Below, in pieces: positions 22,421 through 35,739 of a stretch of 64,000 bases of DNA. Origin of the DNA: Zanthoxylum bungeanum. Taxonomy: Eukaryota > Streptophyta > Magnoliopsida > Sapindales > Rutaceae. The notes beneath the pieces were generated by a model. The model was not told the DNA's origin. It did not search any database and saw only the letters and a list, made by a program, of their open reading frames with translations. The stretch covers positions 41,776 to 105,775 of the forward strand of contig SKCR01035593.1 in assembly GCA_019454045.1 (NCBI GenBank), read 5' to 3'. Position 1 is the first letter of the stretch; every line of letters starts with the position of its first letter. A program made the translations under genes and the position numbers.

Positions 22421-25400
22421 ATTTCTCTCACTTTCTCTAGTGTCAATCCACGGTATCCTATACACATCTTAATGTATATCACATACTCATGGCCCTCAAG
22501 AGCTCACCAACACTCAAGAGGTTGACAATAACAAGTAAGACTGCTTTAACAAATCGAGTCTGTCTAAAAAACCCAACCATTTCCCTAAGCCAGCATCATT
22601 CATATTTTGTAGAATCCAAATTCCACATCAATATGACTCAGATTTTATATCAAGTATTGTGCTATAGCTACTAAGTTGTCTACGTATTTAGAAATCAAAT
22701 CCAAATACTTTAAGACAACTACAAACACTATACTAATATGAAAACTTCTAATATATATGGTCACTTTGCAACTTTATAAGTCAATACTTCAAAAGTTGCA
22801 ACTGATTCCACTAACACAGTAGAATAAACAGTGACACTCCCACTGCATCTTTTCTGACTTTATATGACATTGACCATCTAATGTCATAATAAGACTCAAA
22901 ATTAATCTGACCTTATGGTTGTAGACTAAATTCTCCATGAATCAAAAACTCGTTCTTATATCTCAAAGATCACAAAGAACATGTTTCAAGACCCATCATA
23001 AGGTTTGCAGCATAGCAAAATAACTCGTAACAATTACGATTAAATTGATATCATTAATCGCACATAATATAGTATTCATTACGCCATCATCCTATGATGC
23101 ATAAGATTGAATAGACATTTCAATCAATCTATCTTTCGATAAAGGAATCATCATTTACGAAAGATGAATACTATATATATTAAAAGACATGTTAACTATC
23201 AAACAGTTACACTAACTGTCATACAGATAGTCTTACTGTGTCCTTTATTAGATCATATCTAATACTCGACTAATGAGAGTATCTCACAAGTCCCTCAGTT
23301 TTATATCTAATATAAAAATTTATATTAAATATAACAGAGACTAATCTTACTGCTTAAACGGAGAAAAGAAGATTCATGATATATGATACTAGAAATAAAT
23401 TTTTACGCTCCCACTGACCCTACTGACAAATACGTATTCTCTATACTTTGATAAAACCAGATAATCTGACTGATATCAAAATCAGAGAACTCGGATTTCC
23501 GGAAAGCTTATCTGAGTCTACAATAGGCTCTATAAGCTAGTATATCAAACTGTGATCTTAGCATAATACAAACTCTATGGCCATTCTAGAATGAATTCTT
23601 CAAACAAATAAATCACGACGGATCTCTCATTCTAAGAAATTACTCAAGAATGCCACTTTGAATTCTTTAGCCAAAATACAAAGTTTAATATCAACATTAA
23701 CCAACAAATCTCTAATCGTTCAATCAGAGCGACTTGAGACAAGTTTTCTCAGAATCTGTAATAGACTACTGAGTATAACTTTCTCACTGACATACTATAA
23801 AGGTCGAACATTTATCAAGCTTATTTTGCTTTTGTTGTGCAAATAATTTGCACATGTTATGAACAATTCATAATTAAAGCCCAATCAAGTTCAAAACTTG
23901 ATCGTATTAAGTCATGGACAATTTTAGATCTATGGTTCAATGCTAAGTTCCGGAATCGATATCAAATATCGCTCCTACTATAAGTTATAGGATCATTTTC
24001 TTCGATAAGAAAACAACAGAATTATTAAGTATCAAATACTTTGTAAATGATTCTGACATCCTATTAAACTTATACGGAAGTTGTCTAAGGGTATTTTCAT
24101 CTTATTAATTATGTAGTTCCACTTATATTTTATCATTCTCACATTTGACTTCAATAAGTCAAGTCTTTTCTGCAATCGTCAACATCCATTGTTAAGCACC
24201 AAGTAATAGAACAATTATGTTACTCGGTATCGTAGGAAAGATATTCTATCAAATAGAATACAATATTCCATTAAATAGAATAAATGATGGACCTTTCACT
24301 TGTACCTCTGAGGCGCAAGTACTTTCAATTAAATAACAATTATACAAAAGAAAGTTTCAAAACTCGGACTTTTCAAGATTTTAATTTTGTACTATACATA
24401 TCATATATGTAATTGTAGGAACAAATGGAACCTTAATTAAAGGGACGAATTAGTGTTACTGGAGTATAACCCCAAGAGTATTGAAAACTAATTCGGTAAC
24501 ACTCAATATCAACGAATCAAATCATATCAGATTCGATAACTCCCACTATCCAATTACATCAAAATTGAATCGCGGAAGTTTAATATAGAGTAAGAATCAT
24601 ATTCATTAAATAACTTTAGAACTAATTACCTTAAATTCACGTGTTTGATCATATCAAACATCTTCAAACAATTCAAAGATACACGGTGAACTTCCAAGAT
24701 ATAGTTTTCGACACTACAAATAGAATATCTTTGAACCATTCAAAATATTCTATCCGCGTTTCAACAGAAAACATATTGAAAGTTCTTGAACCATTCAAGA
24801 CGTTCAATATATATTCTTTTAGAAACTCGCAACTAAGTCATGAAAATTCATCAACAAAGTTACAGAGTAAAGAAAACTATCTAAGGCAATTTTTAATTCA
24901 TTAAACTACATACTTCAAAAGTATTAGTTTAATAAATATGTGGTCCAATGACAATCATTGGTTAAATGAGATTTAATCAAATCCTGAATACAATATTCAT
25001 TAAATGGATAAGGATATGTTGTGTGATCTCATATCAGACTATCATTTACCATAAGGAATAAGCATCTGACGCTTTTATGATAAAACCTCATAAAGCACAG
25101 TTCTCAGTTATTTACTCTACCGAATATTTTTTTTTTAATGTTTATCTTCCATCAATGACACTACTAGTCATATTAAAATATGTAACAATTGTTTATACAG
25201 AACAAGTAACTATCCAATAATCACAAGTTCTGATATCAAATATCAAAACAGTTAATAAATATTATTTTAATTAACTAGACAGGAGATCTAGTATCCATAC
25301 CTACAGTTGTCGTATTGTGAGAATCGATATCCTCTATATACAACTATACGCATCTCATTTTTTAAGCTTTATAATTTGTGTTCAATTATTCACAGAAATT

Positions 25401-26127
25401 GCAAATAAATGATTAACAAATTGTGTCAGACACATGACTTCTAAAGTCACTAAATCCAAGAAATGTCATTAAAAGATAAACAAATACTAAAAGGGGTTTT
25501 CTTAATGCCAGTCAAGAATCTCGATACATGAACTATTCAAGTCAATTCTTACTGCATAAGAAACAAATCTGTCAAGACAATTATATCCTAAACCAGATAT
25601 CTATTTAAATTACCTAATCATGACTTAGAAACTAAGTCACAAACCATCTTGATTTTTAAGAAAATCGGAACAACAGTTCTCGATGGTTTTAACTAATCTA
25701 ACAATATCTAAGTCTACTGTCTTTCTAGAACCTATTCTAGAATTGTGCAATCATAAGTAAAGTCAGAAAACCTATTCAAGTAATAATCTATGCAGTGGAT
25801 TAGAAGTATAAATCTATAAACAATATAGAAAGAAGAGAAAATAAAGCAGAATTTTCCAAAATTACACACTACTTTAGTTATGGATTTTAAACTCAGCAGT
25901 GTCTCCCACTACTTTATGTAACACCATAATCCCCAACGGACAATAGGAATTGAATAATTAAATCGAATTCCATAGTGAGAGTAGGATCCCATGAATATAT
26001 TTCGACTCACAGCTTTGGCACGATCTCGCCTACGTATATTCATTAGGTAGACAACCCATTGTCAATTACTCACCAGTGACTCCTGGTTTTGGTCCTGACC
26101 GTTTCTCGTTATGACAGCTTTGGCATG
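22421..26127 (-). other. RT4 interior, no recognisable coding
   Basis: 3.7 kb of AT-rich sequence with only short ORFs on both strands. I do not recognise gag, RT or integrase blocks. The + strand carries AGCTTTGGCAC/T near 26010 and 26117, matching copies near 29000 and 29100 beyond the solo LTR. Confidence 0.6.
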
Positions 26128-28931
26128 TGTTAGGGTTGGTGCTCAGAGCGCCAATCCAGATCGTATTTATGTCTGATTCATGAATACGAACAATACTTTT
26201 TTCCACAATATTACTAATATAAATGGTAGCACCTTTTATCTTTTATATACGTATTCGATCTAATTTTGATTAGATTGATTAGATTGAAACTAAATCTGGT
26301 CTAGTGATATGTATATATATTAGACAAAGACCCCATGATTTACAACATAGTGCGCAGTTACAACATAGCTTGTAATTGACATTGGGAAGTGTCACTATAA
26401 GTTGTATATCCTTAAATTAAGTTCCTGGTCAAGATTTACTGACACGGGTCGGTTAGTAAAATCTGTTGAGACCAGTACATGTCGTATATCGGACTTAGTC
26501 CGATGGTGTATCCCAATGAACCATGAGTCTTGGGAGACTCGTATAGAGGTGTAGGTATTTATTTGATAAACACTTAACGACTCACCGAAGATTTCCTAAT
26601 ATATGGTACACCAACGTCAATAGGAATCTTCTCGGGTTGAGTAGCATATTGATTCTTTGACTTGAGATACCACTGTGGATATATGAGTTATCATCCACAC
26701 TTATATGGCAGTCACGTCACTGATCTATTTAGATTAGACCTCCGCCTGTTTGTTGGGTGTAGACTCATGCTCATGATATCCTCTGTGTATCAAGAAATGA
26801 TTTGTCAGTTCTGTGTACATAGCATAGGTAGTCCATTTGTGATTAGCAATCTGTTAAATCTATGTCCATAGTACACTTTGGAAGAGAGTTTCGAATGTTA
26901 TTTAGAGATTGCTAATAGATACGTCGATGGGATTATTCATATAGAGATTTGACGTTTATATCTATATCTCTGGGATAATCCGGATACCTGTGACGAAGGG
27001 ATTATATGTATGCAGTGACCTCGACCTGTATGATTCAGCGAGTTTATCTGTGGTCGTCATAATTTACGGTTGGGTGAATTATGGATAAGAAATTAGATTT
27101 CGTGACGGATATGACTGAATTTAGAGAGTCTCACTAATGAAATATACTCGTACAGCACTAGGGCAACTGTTAAATAATACTGATTATTTATAACTCGTTT
27201 AATGGTTAAACGAAAAATACATGTGATCGGGACCTAATGGTCATTTTCTAATTAATGTGTATTTGTATTTAATATTTGATATTATTAAATACACATTAAT
27301 TAATTGTCAAATTATGATATTTGACATATATCATTAATATATGTATTTGAGATATTTAATGTAAATATAATACATATATTTAAGATATTTGTATTTAATT
27401 ATTTAATTATTTAAATGTTAAATAATTAAAGTAATTCTTTTAAAAAATCTTTTACCATGATTATTGTTAGGAAATGGCATCATTTGATTGGTAACACTTG
27501 TTTAATTACTTTATAGTAAAGGTTATCATTTAGAACAAGTAACTAATAAATGAAATTGAAATGAAATTGAAATTAAAATCTTGTATATGTTTTTTTGCCA
27601 TTCACGCCACTTTGAAAAAAATATATAAGATATTTTAATTCATTTTCTTTCTAAGAACAAGAAGTTACAAAATAAATTATAAAGGAGGGTTTGAGAGAAA
27701 AAAACTTGAAGAACAAAGGAAAAAACTTATGGAAATTTTGATTTTCTAAGTATTTTCCAACTTTCTTCAACTAGAAAAATGTTTCCATGTTTCTAAGCTT
27801 CAACATGTGTTGCTTATATTTTTCTCTACTCTTTAAGTAAGTAATTAAATTGGTTTGAGACTTGTTGGAAAGATGTTTGCATGTATAATTAATTTATAGA
27901 GCTTATTAGTGTAATTAAGCTTAATAAATTAATTAGAAAATTAAGTTGCCATTCTAGAGTTAATTAGCCATTCATAATTAGCCTAGAATTGTTCTTGATT
28001 AATTTCATGATGGTGAAATTTAATTGGTGTGGTAATTTGAAGATTAAAGTATTGAATTTTATCAATTTAATGTTAATTGTCCAATTTGAGTAATTTATGA
28101 AATTAGGATTCTTAACCCACTCAAATTTTGGGGCTTTTCATATATATGTTATAATTTGATGTATATTTGATGTGTGTCAAATTTGGGATTGATTGAATTT
28201 GATCTTGATGTGTTTTGAACAAATTGGGCCAAATTGTAATTAATAAAAGTTCTGGGCTGTTTCGTAATTCTGAAAAATTACTGGGCAGTTTGCGCAAATC
28301 TGAAAAAGTTTCTGGTTTTGTTGCAAAATTGTAAAAATTATTTTGGGATTGATTTGGAATCAATTAAATATGTAATTGACATATTTAAAAACTAAAATGA
28401 TTAAATTGCAAACTTTTGAGGTCTTATTGCAATTAATGATAAATCTGATTTTTCTTATAAAAATTCAGTTTTTATTTATTGAGTAATTAGAATAAATTAG
28501 TTTATTTTAATTGCCCAAGAAAAATATTTATCGGAAATTATTTCGGAGTGAAAATACGTGAAAACGGTGAAAAATGGAGTTACCGAGTAATGGCAGCCCA
28601 AACAGCGAACTGGTCACTGTTCAGGCAGCCTACGTACTGTCCAAATGTTTTAGGGGATGACCTGGGCAGTCCCCATGAGCATTGGTCGGTCGGTTCGGCC
28701 AGAAACGCATTTTATGCTATTTTACGGAAAAATGTTTTTGTAAAAGTTTCGCGGTGTTTCTATATTATTTATGTCGTTATTTGATATCGAATAAATATGT
28801 TTAGGTGAAATATGAATGAATTATTAATATTTGATATTGAATAATTTATTCGTAAGTTTAAAAAAAAATTAACTACGATTTCACCCGAAACAAGCTCCTT
28901 CCGCTGCGCCACCGCTGATTTGACCCCAACA
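26128..28931 (+). mobile_element. Solo LTR of the RT4 family, opposite orientation, inside RT4
   Basis: It runs from TGTTAGGGTTGGTGCTCAGA to TTTGACCCCAACA (2804 bp), the reverse complement of the flanking RT4 LTRs. A perfect 5-bp TSD GCATG flanks it (26123-26127 and 28932-28936). No internal region or second LTR accompanies it, so it is a solo LTR produced by LTR-LTR recombination. Its presence in an element of its own family shows repeated activity of the family. Confidence 0.92.
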
Positions 28932-29478
28932 GCATGTTCACAATGAGGTGTATCAAGGCTTCACTTGTCAATGACAAACTCAAGCTACCGGTGTAGTCTT
29001 GAAAGCTTTGGCACGTTCAAAATTTTCACTTTCACTTGAATTCATCCAGTATCAATATACAATCGGTATGGATAATAATTATATAACCTACACCCTCACA
29101 GCTTTGGCACAATCTCGGATGCAATTATAGAAAGATACCCATAAACCGTATTAACAAGACGGACCAAGAAGCATGTATCCAATACACGTTACTTTACGGC
29201 CTTAAATCTAAGCAGGGAATTTCCTATGGAAGTTATAATCTACATCAAATGCCAAATTTTAATCTAAATCATTTTCTAAACATTTCAATTCTACCTTAGA
29301 AAACATAACACAATTTAACTATTAAATTTCAGTTACATTTCCGTTAGTGTAGAACCAAAAAGTAAATAAACATATATAAATTCCAAGCATGTGCGAACAT
29401 TAAAATTGGATTAAATATCAAATATCAAACATGAATAATGTAATGGATGAAGCATCAGACCGGCTCAGATACCAATTT
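28932..29478 (-). other. RT4 leader and primer-binding site
   Basis: The first five bases are the right TSD copy of the solo LTR. The remainder is the RT4 5' leader. The minus-strand primer site TGGTATCTGAGCCG is at 29461-29474, four bases from the LTR. AGCTTTGGCAC appears near 29000 and 29100. Confidence 0.75.
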
Positions 29479-32017
29479 TGTAGGGTTTTGGGCGAAGGGC
29501 GCAGCGGAAGCGCGGTTCGGACGAAATCGTAATTTAAAACCTTTTTTAGATTACTGAATAAATTATTCAATATCTAATATGAATAATTTATTCATATTTC
29601 ACCTAAACCTATTTATTCAATATCAAATATCAACATAAATAAGGTTGAAACATCGCGAAACTTTTACGAAAACCGTTTTTTGGTAAAATAACGCAAAACG
29701 TATTTTTGACCAAACCGACCACCCAAAACTTATGGGGACTATCTAGGTCAGCCCCAATAGTGTCAGGGCAGTTTATGGGCTACCCGAACAGTGACGGATT
29801 CACTGTTTGGGCAGCCGTCACCCGGTTGACTCAAAAGTCACCTGGTAATGCTGTTTTTGGCCGTTTTCGCTTATTTCAACTCGGAAACACTTTCCGGAAA
29901 TTGTTTCAACTCCCAAAAAATATCCATTACATTAATATGACATTAAATTCATCACATAATTTCCAATTTTACAGGATCTTATCCAGAAACCAAAAATTCT
30001 AATTTTCACGCTTTAAATCCAAATTTTCAAGATTAATCTAATTAATCATAACACCAACCAAAGTCACCACATATGAACAACCCAAGAATAATTCTAGGTG
30101 CCACAAGAGTGGTCATAACACTCTAAAATAGAAACTCATTAATAATTGATCAAATTGGACAATAATTACACTAATTACTTCCAAAACTACTTCACACATG
30201 TAATTCACTTCCATCTCCATCATCCACAAACCAAAACCCCCAAAAATTCAGATTTGAAGGAACCCTAGAACATTTCTAAATCATCAAGAAATGAGAAATC
30301 AAATTTATAAGCTTAGGATTAAGTAGATTACATTTTAATCTCTTGAAATCCCAAAATTTTTTTCTTGATTTTCCTTCAATTCTTCATGGATTTATCAAAC
30401 AATTTTCAAACCATTTTTTCTTCTTTGGTTTCGGCAATGGAGGATTGAACAAGAGAGAGAAAACAAGTTTTCTATTTCAAAATGTGTATGACCGACTTTA
30501 TCATGAAATAATGGCAATTTAGTCTTTTTTCATTTTAATCAAATTAAATAATAATTACACTTTATGTTAGCCAATCAAATTACACAACTAAAGTATAATT
30601 AAATCATGCCACATCAACCAATAATAATTGGACAAATTCCATAACATTTATGGAAAAAAAGTTTATTAATTAATAGTTCAAATATTTAACAATTAAATAT
30701 CCAAATAATTAATTAATGTAATTATTAATATATATGTATTTTATTTACAATAAATAAAAAATAAATATATTTATGACATGTGTCAAAATCTCATTTGAAG
30801 AATAATTAATATGTATCTAATCGTATTATGTATCAAATACAAATACACAATAATTACGATCGGACAAAATCCTCTAATGCATGTGTTATTGTTTAACCGA
30901 TTAAGCGATCCGGATTAACTCATTTAACCCGATGAAGTATTATGAATAATCCGTATTATTCATATCAAGTTGCCCAAGTGCTCAACGAGTACACTTCATA
31001 TTGTGGGACTCTCTAAGTTTAGGTTTATCCGTCACGAATTCAATTTCGTGTCCATAATTCACCCACTCATGAATTATGACGACCACAGATAATCTCGCTA
31101 AACTATGCAAGCCGAGGTCATTGCATACTTATAATACCTCCATCACAGGCTATCCATTTTATACCTGGGGTATAGATAAAAAAACGTCAAAACCATTCGG
31201 TATAATATAGTCGACTTTCAATTTACGACCTCTAAATAACACTCGGAACTGATTTCCGAAGTTATACCATGGCCATGGATTTACTAGATCGTAAACACGT
31301 GTTGGATGTCTATGCCCTGTACACAGGACTAATGGATCCTATCTTGATACACACTGGATATCATGAGCATCAGTCCACACCTGATAAACAGGCGGAGGTA
31401 TGATATAAATAGATCGGTGATGTGGCTACCATCAAAGTGTGGAGGATAATTCATATATCCTACTGTGGTATCTCAAGTCAAAGGACTACTATGCTCGCTC
31501 AACTCGAGAAGGTTCCTATTGACGTTGGTGTACCATCTATTAAGAAACCTTCAGTGAGTCGTTCAGTGTCTTATCAAATAAACACATATATGTCTATACG
31601 AGTCTCCTGAGACTCATGGTTCACTGGGATAAACCATCGGACCAAGTCACGATATACAACATGTACTGGTCTCAGCGGACTTTACTAACCGACCTGTGTT
31701 AGTAAATTTTGACCATGAACTTTATTTAAGGATATACAACTAATAGTACGCTTCCCAATGTCAATTACAAACTACGTTGTAACTGCGCTCTATACTGTAA
31801 ATCCTAAGGTCTTTGTCTAATATACACGTATCACTAAACCAGATTTAGTTTCGATCTAATCGTAATCAGATATATAATCGCAATTAGATCGAATAAGCGT
31901 ATAAAAGACAATGGTGCTACCAATAATTAAGTAATATTATGGATAATAGAATTGCTCGTATTTATGAATCGGACATAAATACGATCCGGATTGGCACTCT
32001 GAGCACCAACCCTAACA
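29479..32017 (-). repeat. RT4 5' LTR (2.5 kb)
   Basis: On + it runs from TGTAGGGTTTTGGGCGAAG to GAGCACCAACCCTAACA. With the solo LTR at 26128-28931 it forms long inverted arms separated by only 547 bp. Confidence 0.88.
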
Positions 32018-32148
32018 ATAATAAACCTGAAGGAGGTAAGACATGTTCCAGAACATCGACTCAATTTACTCTCGGGGGTAGCCTTGACAAACAAGGTTAT
32101 GCTAGCCACTTCAGAAATGGCACTTGGAGAATGATAAAAGGTGCCATG
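32018..32148 (+). pseudogene. pol: RT3 protease/pre-integrase segment between RT4 and RT5
   Basis: A 131-bp island that continues the RT3 frame. It encodes LKEVRHVPEHRLNLLSGVA and LDKQGYASHFRNGTWRMIKG, a block typical of Tnt1-like elements just after protease. It ends in CCATG (32144-32148), the left TSD of RT5. Confidence 0.9.
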
Positions 32149-34030
32149 TGTGATACCTTATAAAACAAAATTGATAAAGATAGCAGTGGGGCTAAAAAAA
32201 AAAAAATGTGTTTGGCTATAAAAAAAAACGTGTGGGGGATGAATGATTTCATTTTCAATTTCTTTCTCTCTCTCCTAATTTTTCTTTCTTCTTTCTTCTC
32301 TCACTCTCTCTCACTGCCAACTTCAAACCGCCTCCGCCGCTTCACCGCCGGCCATCAGCCACCACGCGCCGGACCGCCAGAAAGATGCCGCCGTCAGATT
32401 TCCAAAGCCGCTGAGATCGAGACGATACGCTGCCGGACGCTCCTCCACGCGCCACTTGAAGGGAGCGACTCGCCGCCGGTTCTTCTGTAATTTCCGGCCA
32501 CCTCCGATCACTTATGACGTCACCTCCGGCGAGTGGGCATTTTTCAGGCCGAGATCTTTCCAACGCCGGTGGTCACTTCCCGATCCGACATCGTTTGGGT
32601 TGTTTTCCGTTTTATATCTACCGGTAATTCGGGATTTGTACTGGAAGTTGAGATCCGACCGTTGGATCGGCAATCCGATTGCACCAGATTGTTGCTCTCG
32701 ATTATACGAGAGTTTTGGTATATATTTTCACCGTTGAAAGTATCTGGTTGTGGGACCCAATTTTTGGTGGTGGGGCCCAATCTTCGTTGTGGGGCCCGCT
32801 TGCCTCGTTGATCGTTTCAGCAAGTTCCGAAGCCGTCGCTATGATTCTTGAGATATTGGCTGACTAGTGGATCTTTCTTTGAGAGATTTGGAGATCGTTG
32901 AAGCTCGATTCTTGGCGAGGATATAGATTTATTCAGAGCTTTTGCATGGATAGAGGTAAGTACACTCTGTGGTGATTCTCTTAACATATTGTTTGATGAT
33001 TGATGGTTGTTGTGAGAGTTGGTGTATATATATAAATATATATTGGCATTATCATATATATATATATATATTGTTATATATATATATATATATTTACATA
33101 TTTGTGAGATATTATATTGAGATATTGAAAGCATGATAATATGAAATCATGATTGTTGAGATGAGTTTGATTGGATTGGATGCGAGATGTGATTGTATTG
33201 GATGATGTGTGTTGTTGTGTTATGCTGCCGGGTTTTGTATAATAGTGGTTGGATTTGAGATGATGTGATGATACATCAGATGAGATGAGATGTGATGATA
33301 CATCAGATGAGATGAGATGATAGAAAACCTTGGAAGTTGTCATTGAGGACTCTTCCATTGGTTTTGATATAGGGGAGTACGGGGGCTTCCTCATTGAGTA
33401 TATTTTACTCACATTTTACGAGTTGATATGGTTGGAAACTTGGAAGTTGTCATTGAGGACTCTTCCATTGGTTTTGATATGGGGGAGTACGGGGGCTTCC
33501 TCATTGAGTATATCTCAATCCTCTGTTATACTAGACCCGGAGTAGCAGCCATGTTTGATGGATGTTTGTACTGTTGAGGTGGGATGTTTGTTGTAATGAT
33601 ATTATAATATATGATATTTTCATATATATATATTATATACATATATATATATATATATATATTCCTATTTTGTTGGTGAGGTCATGTTGAGAGAATGAGT
33701 GCTTACTTGCTGAGCTTTTTAAGCTCATTCCCCTCTTCCCCCAAACATTTCAGGTAGTTCGCGAGAATAGCAGGAGCAGTACCAGATTGGGATCCACGTG
33801 CCACAGTTGTATTTTCGGGTTGGTCCAGACATTCGAGTCGTCATTTGCACTTTTTTTTAAAAGTTTTGTGTTGTAAACCATAAAGGTTGTGTTACTTTAT
33901 GAGTTTGTAATTTGTGATGTATTATTTGTGTGTTTTAAATTGGTTGATTTGGCATATAGAGTGCTCGAGCTGAAGTTGATCGCGGACCTCTTTCTAGGGT
34001 TGGGCCCGCCCTAGGGAGGGGGTCGTGACA
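32149..34030 (+). repeat. RT5 5' LTR (1882 bp)
   Basis: A CT-rich tract (32250-32330) and a GC-rich segment (32330-32540) are followed by AT microsatellites near 33026-33092 and 33620-33662. A ~110-bp tandem duplication contains TGGAAGTTGTCATTGAGGAC (33331 and 33441). Overlapping ORFs in its GC-rich part on both strands are not genes, since they recur identically in the 3' LTR. Confidence 0.92.
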
Positions 34031-34034
34031 GATT

Positions 34035-34046
34035 TGGTATCAGAGC
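34035..34046 (+). other. RT5 primer-binding site
   Basis: TGGTATCAGAGC lies four bases after the 5' LTR end. It is of tRNA-Met type. Confidence 0.93.
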
Positions 34047-34120
34047 TTAGGGTTTTAGGTTCTGTAGACATGTTGCATTAGATGAGGGTATTAAAAGGGT
34101 AGTTTTGTGTCTGTAGAAAA

Positions 34121-34174
34121 ATGTCTGGACGTGGCCGTGGTACTGGTACTCAACGTGGGAGAGGGATAGTTTGA
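34121..34174 (+). pseudogene. gag: RT5 gag start, truncated
   Basis: ATG 34121 opens MSGRGRGTGTQRGRGIV followed by TGA at 34172-34174. An RG-rich start is common in plant chromovirus gag. After the stop the gag domain is not recognisable before the antisense cassette. Confidence 0.6.
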
Positions 34175-34541
34175 CGATACCCGAGAATGACGTGTAATAG
34201 TGTAGAGAGACCTCACACTCAGCCGATAAATTTTGAATTTGTTATAACTTATTTGGTGTTCATCCGATTGTTGAGGATAACAAGGAGTTTAGACTTATAT
34301 CATCAGTAGTTTCGACAATTCCCCTTTTCGCTATTTCCGTAGTTGTATCTGACGTGATTTCTACAGTGGTACCTAATGTGAATTTGCTGTCGTAGTTATA
34401 ACATCGTCGTGAGTGAGTAAGTCGAAGACATTAGAATTTTGGTGTTTGAGAAAGAAGGAATAAGAGTTTATTGACACTTTTGTTTAAGCAAACAAATGCT
34501 ATAATACCAAGCAGTAACAAAATATAAGATTTATGATTACA

Positions 34542-35550
34542 TTATGGAATATAACAACTTGGTTGTGTTGCAAGGACATGATCATCTTCGAATTGATAAT
34601 CTTCCCATTGGCGTTTCGCACGTAGAGACATTGGAATGTGGCCGTCGATGACTTGGATTTCGAGACTGTCGGGAAACTTGATTTTATTGTAACCTTGGAC
34701 GATACTTCTAGATGACTCTTCGATAGTAGTGAAGAGTTGCCAAGCTCTATCATTGGTATTGCTTTCTAGGCTTCGACGGACTGAGTCTGCGGAGAGAGCT
34801 CTAAGATCACAGGATTGACGAAAGGTAATATCTGCTGGGAAAATATCATCGTATCCATAGTAAGCTCTAAGCTTTGGTCTAGATGGCCAACTACTGAGTG
34901 TCCAATTAGTGAGTTGATGTGATGGTATGATTCTTATAAGATGAATTGGGTGATAATGAGTGAATAGTCGTCTGACCATTCTGGAGTAATGGTTTCGATC
35001 CAGACAGTAATACTTTTGTGGCGTTTATACCAACGATATAAGATATTACTGACGAAGGAAGGAAGCTCACTTAGGATGCCTTCTGAGATACCAGGATAGT
35101 TGGGATGGATTGGACTTGGTCCAAGAATAAATCCATTTAGGAAACCAAGTTCAATAAGGCGCCGAGACTCCACTGGCAATGATTGAAGAAATCCTGACTG
35201 TTTATGAAAATCGTGGAATGGAATCTATGATATCCACAGTGAACAATCGCAGAATTATTTTTGTATTGGATTAAACCATTTGTTTTACCATTCCAAATGG
35301 TTCTAAGAATGAAACACCATCTCAAGAAGTTTGTAGGAACTCTTGCCACGATATCCATTGCAACCTCTTTAGGTAAAAGAGCGGGCGGAGCTTCATTGAG
35401 ACAATTGTAGATGTCTCTCCTAAGGTCTCGAACATAATTAGAGTCTATAATTGCACGATCAGTGACTGGCCATTTACAAAGCTTTTGGTATATCACCTTA
35501 GCTCTAACAGATTTTGAACAGGGATTAGGATTGGTAGAGGAGGATGCCAT
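34542..35550 (-). pseudogene. Unrecognised antisense protein-coding frame inside RT5
   Basis: On the minus strand three overlapping open stretches follow one another: 35610-35137, 35179-34934 and 34979-34542. A plausible ATG is at 35548-35550 (MASSSTNPNPCSKSVRAK). They are in three different frames, so two frameshifts (near 35170 and near 34960) would have to be explained. No other stop interrupts about 1 kb (~336 codons). The protein is hydrophilic with W/Y-rich patches (LRWCFILRTIWNG, LYRWYKRHKSITVW, RAKRQWEDYQFEDD). I see no signal peptide or clear membrane segment and do not recognise the family. TATAAAG lies at about 35597-35591 on the same strand. It could be a captured host gene, an antisense ORF of the kind known in some plant Gypsy elements, or an inserted foreign gene. 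Confidence 0.55.
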
Positions 35551-35739
35551 GAAAGAAATTTGAGTAATTCCATAAGAACTTATGCATTTCTTTATAGGGG
35601 GTGATAGCAATAATTTCTTCGTGAAAAGATGTTTTCACAGTATCCATGCATAATTGGAAGGGATAATAATTGTCGTGATGATTAGATGTAAAGCAGATGT
35701 ATGAGGGACATGCAAATCCTCTTTTCGGTAGTGGGAATC

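Larger units (their letters stand above)
19897..32017 (-). mobile_element. RT4: large non-coding LTR element (LARD-like), inserted in RT3
   Basis: The left LTR is 19897-22420 and the right LTR 29479-32017, in the same orientation. A primer site reads TGGTATCTGAGCCG on the minus strand beside the right LTR, so the right LTR is the 5' one. The TSD is ACAAT on the left and ATAAT (32018-32022) on the right, with one mismatch. Its own interior (22421-26127 plus 28937-29478) contains no recognisable gag-pol. A ~2.5-kb LTR and a coding-free interior fit a large retrotransposon derivative. Joining RT3 across it restores the RT3 frame, which supports the boundaries. Confidence 0.85.

Noticed and set aside
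32206..32867. Several long ORFs on both strands in a GC-rich stretch, repeated at about 37826-38370
   Set aside because: They lie in both LTRs of RT5 and arise from GC-rich LTR sequence. They overlap in many frames and show no domain.
33026..33092. AT microsatellites as possible origins or hairpins
   Set aside because: They are simple (TA)n repeats of varying length in both RT5 LTRs, and no function is supported.
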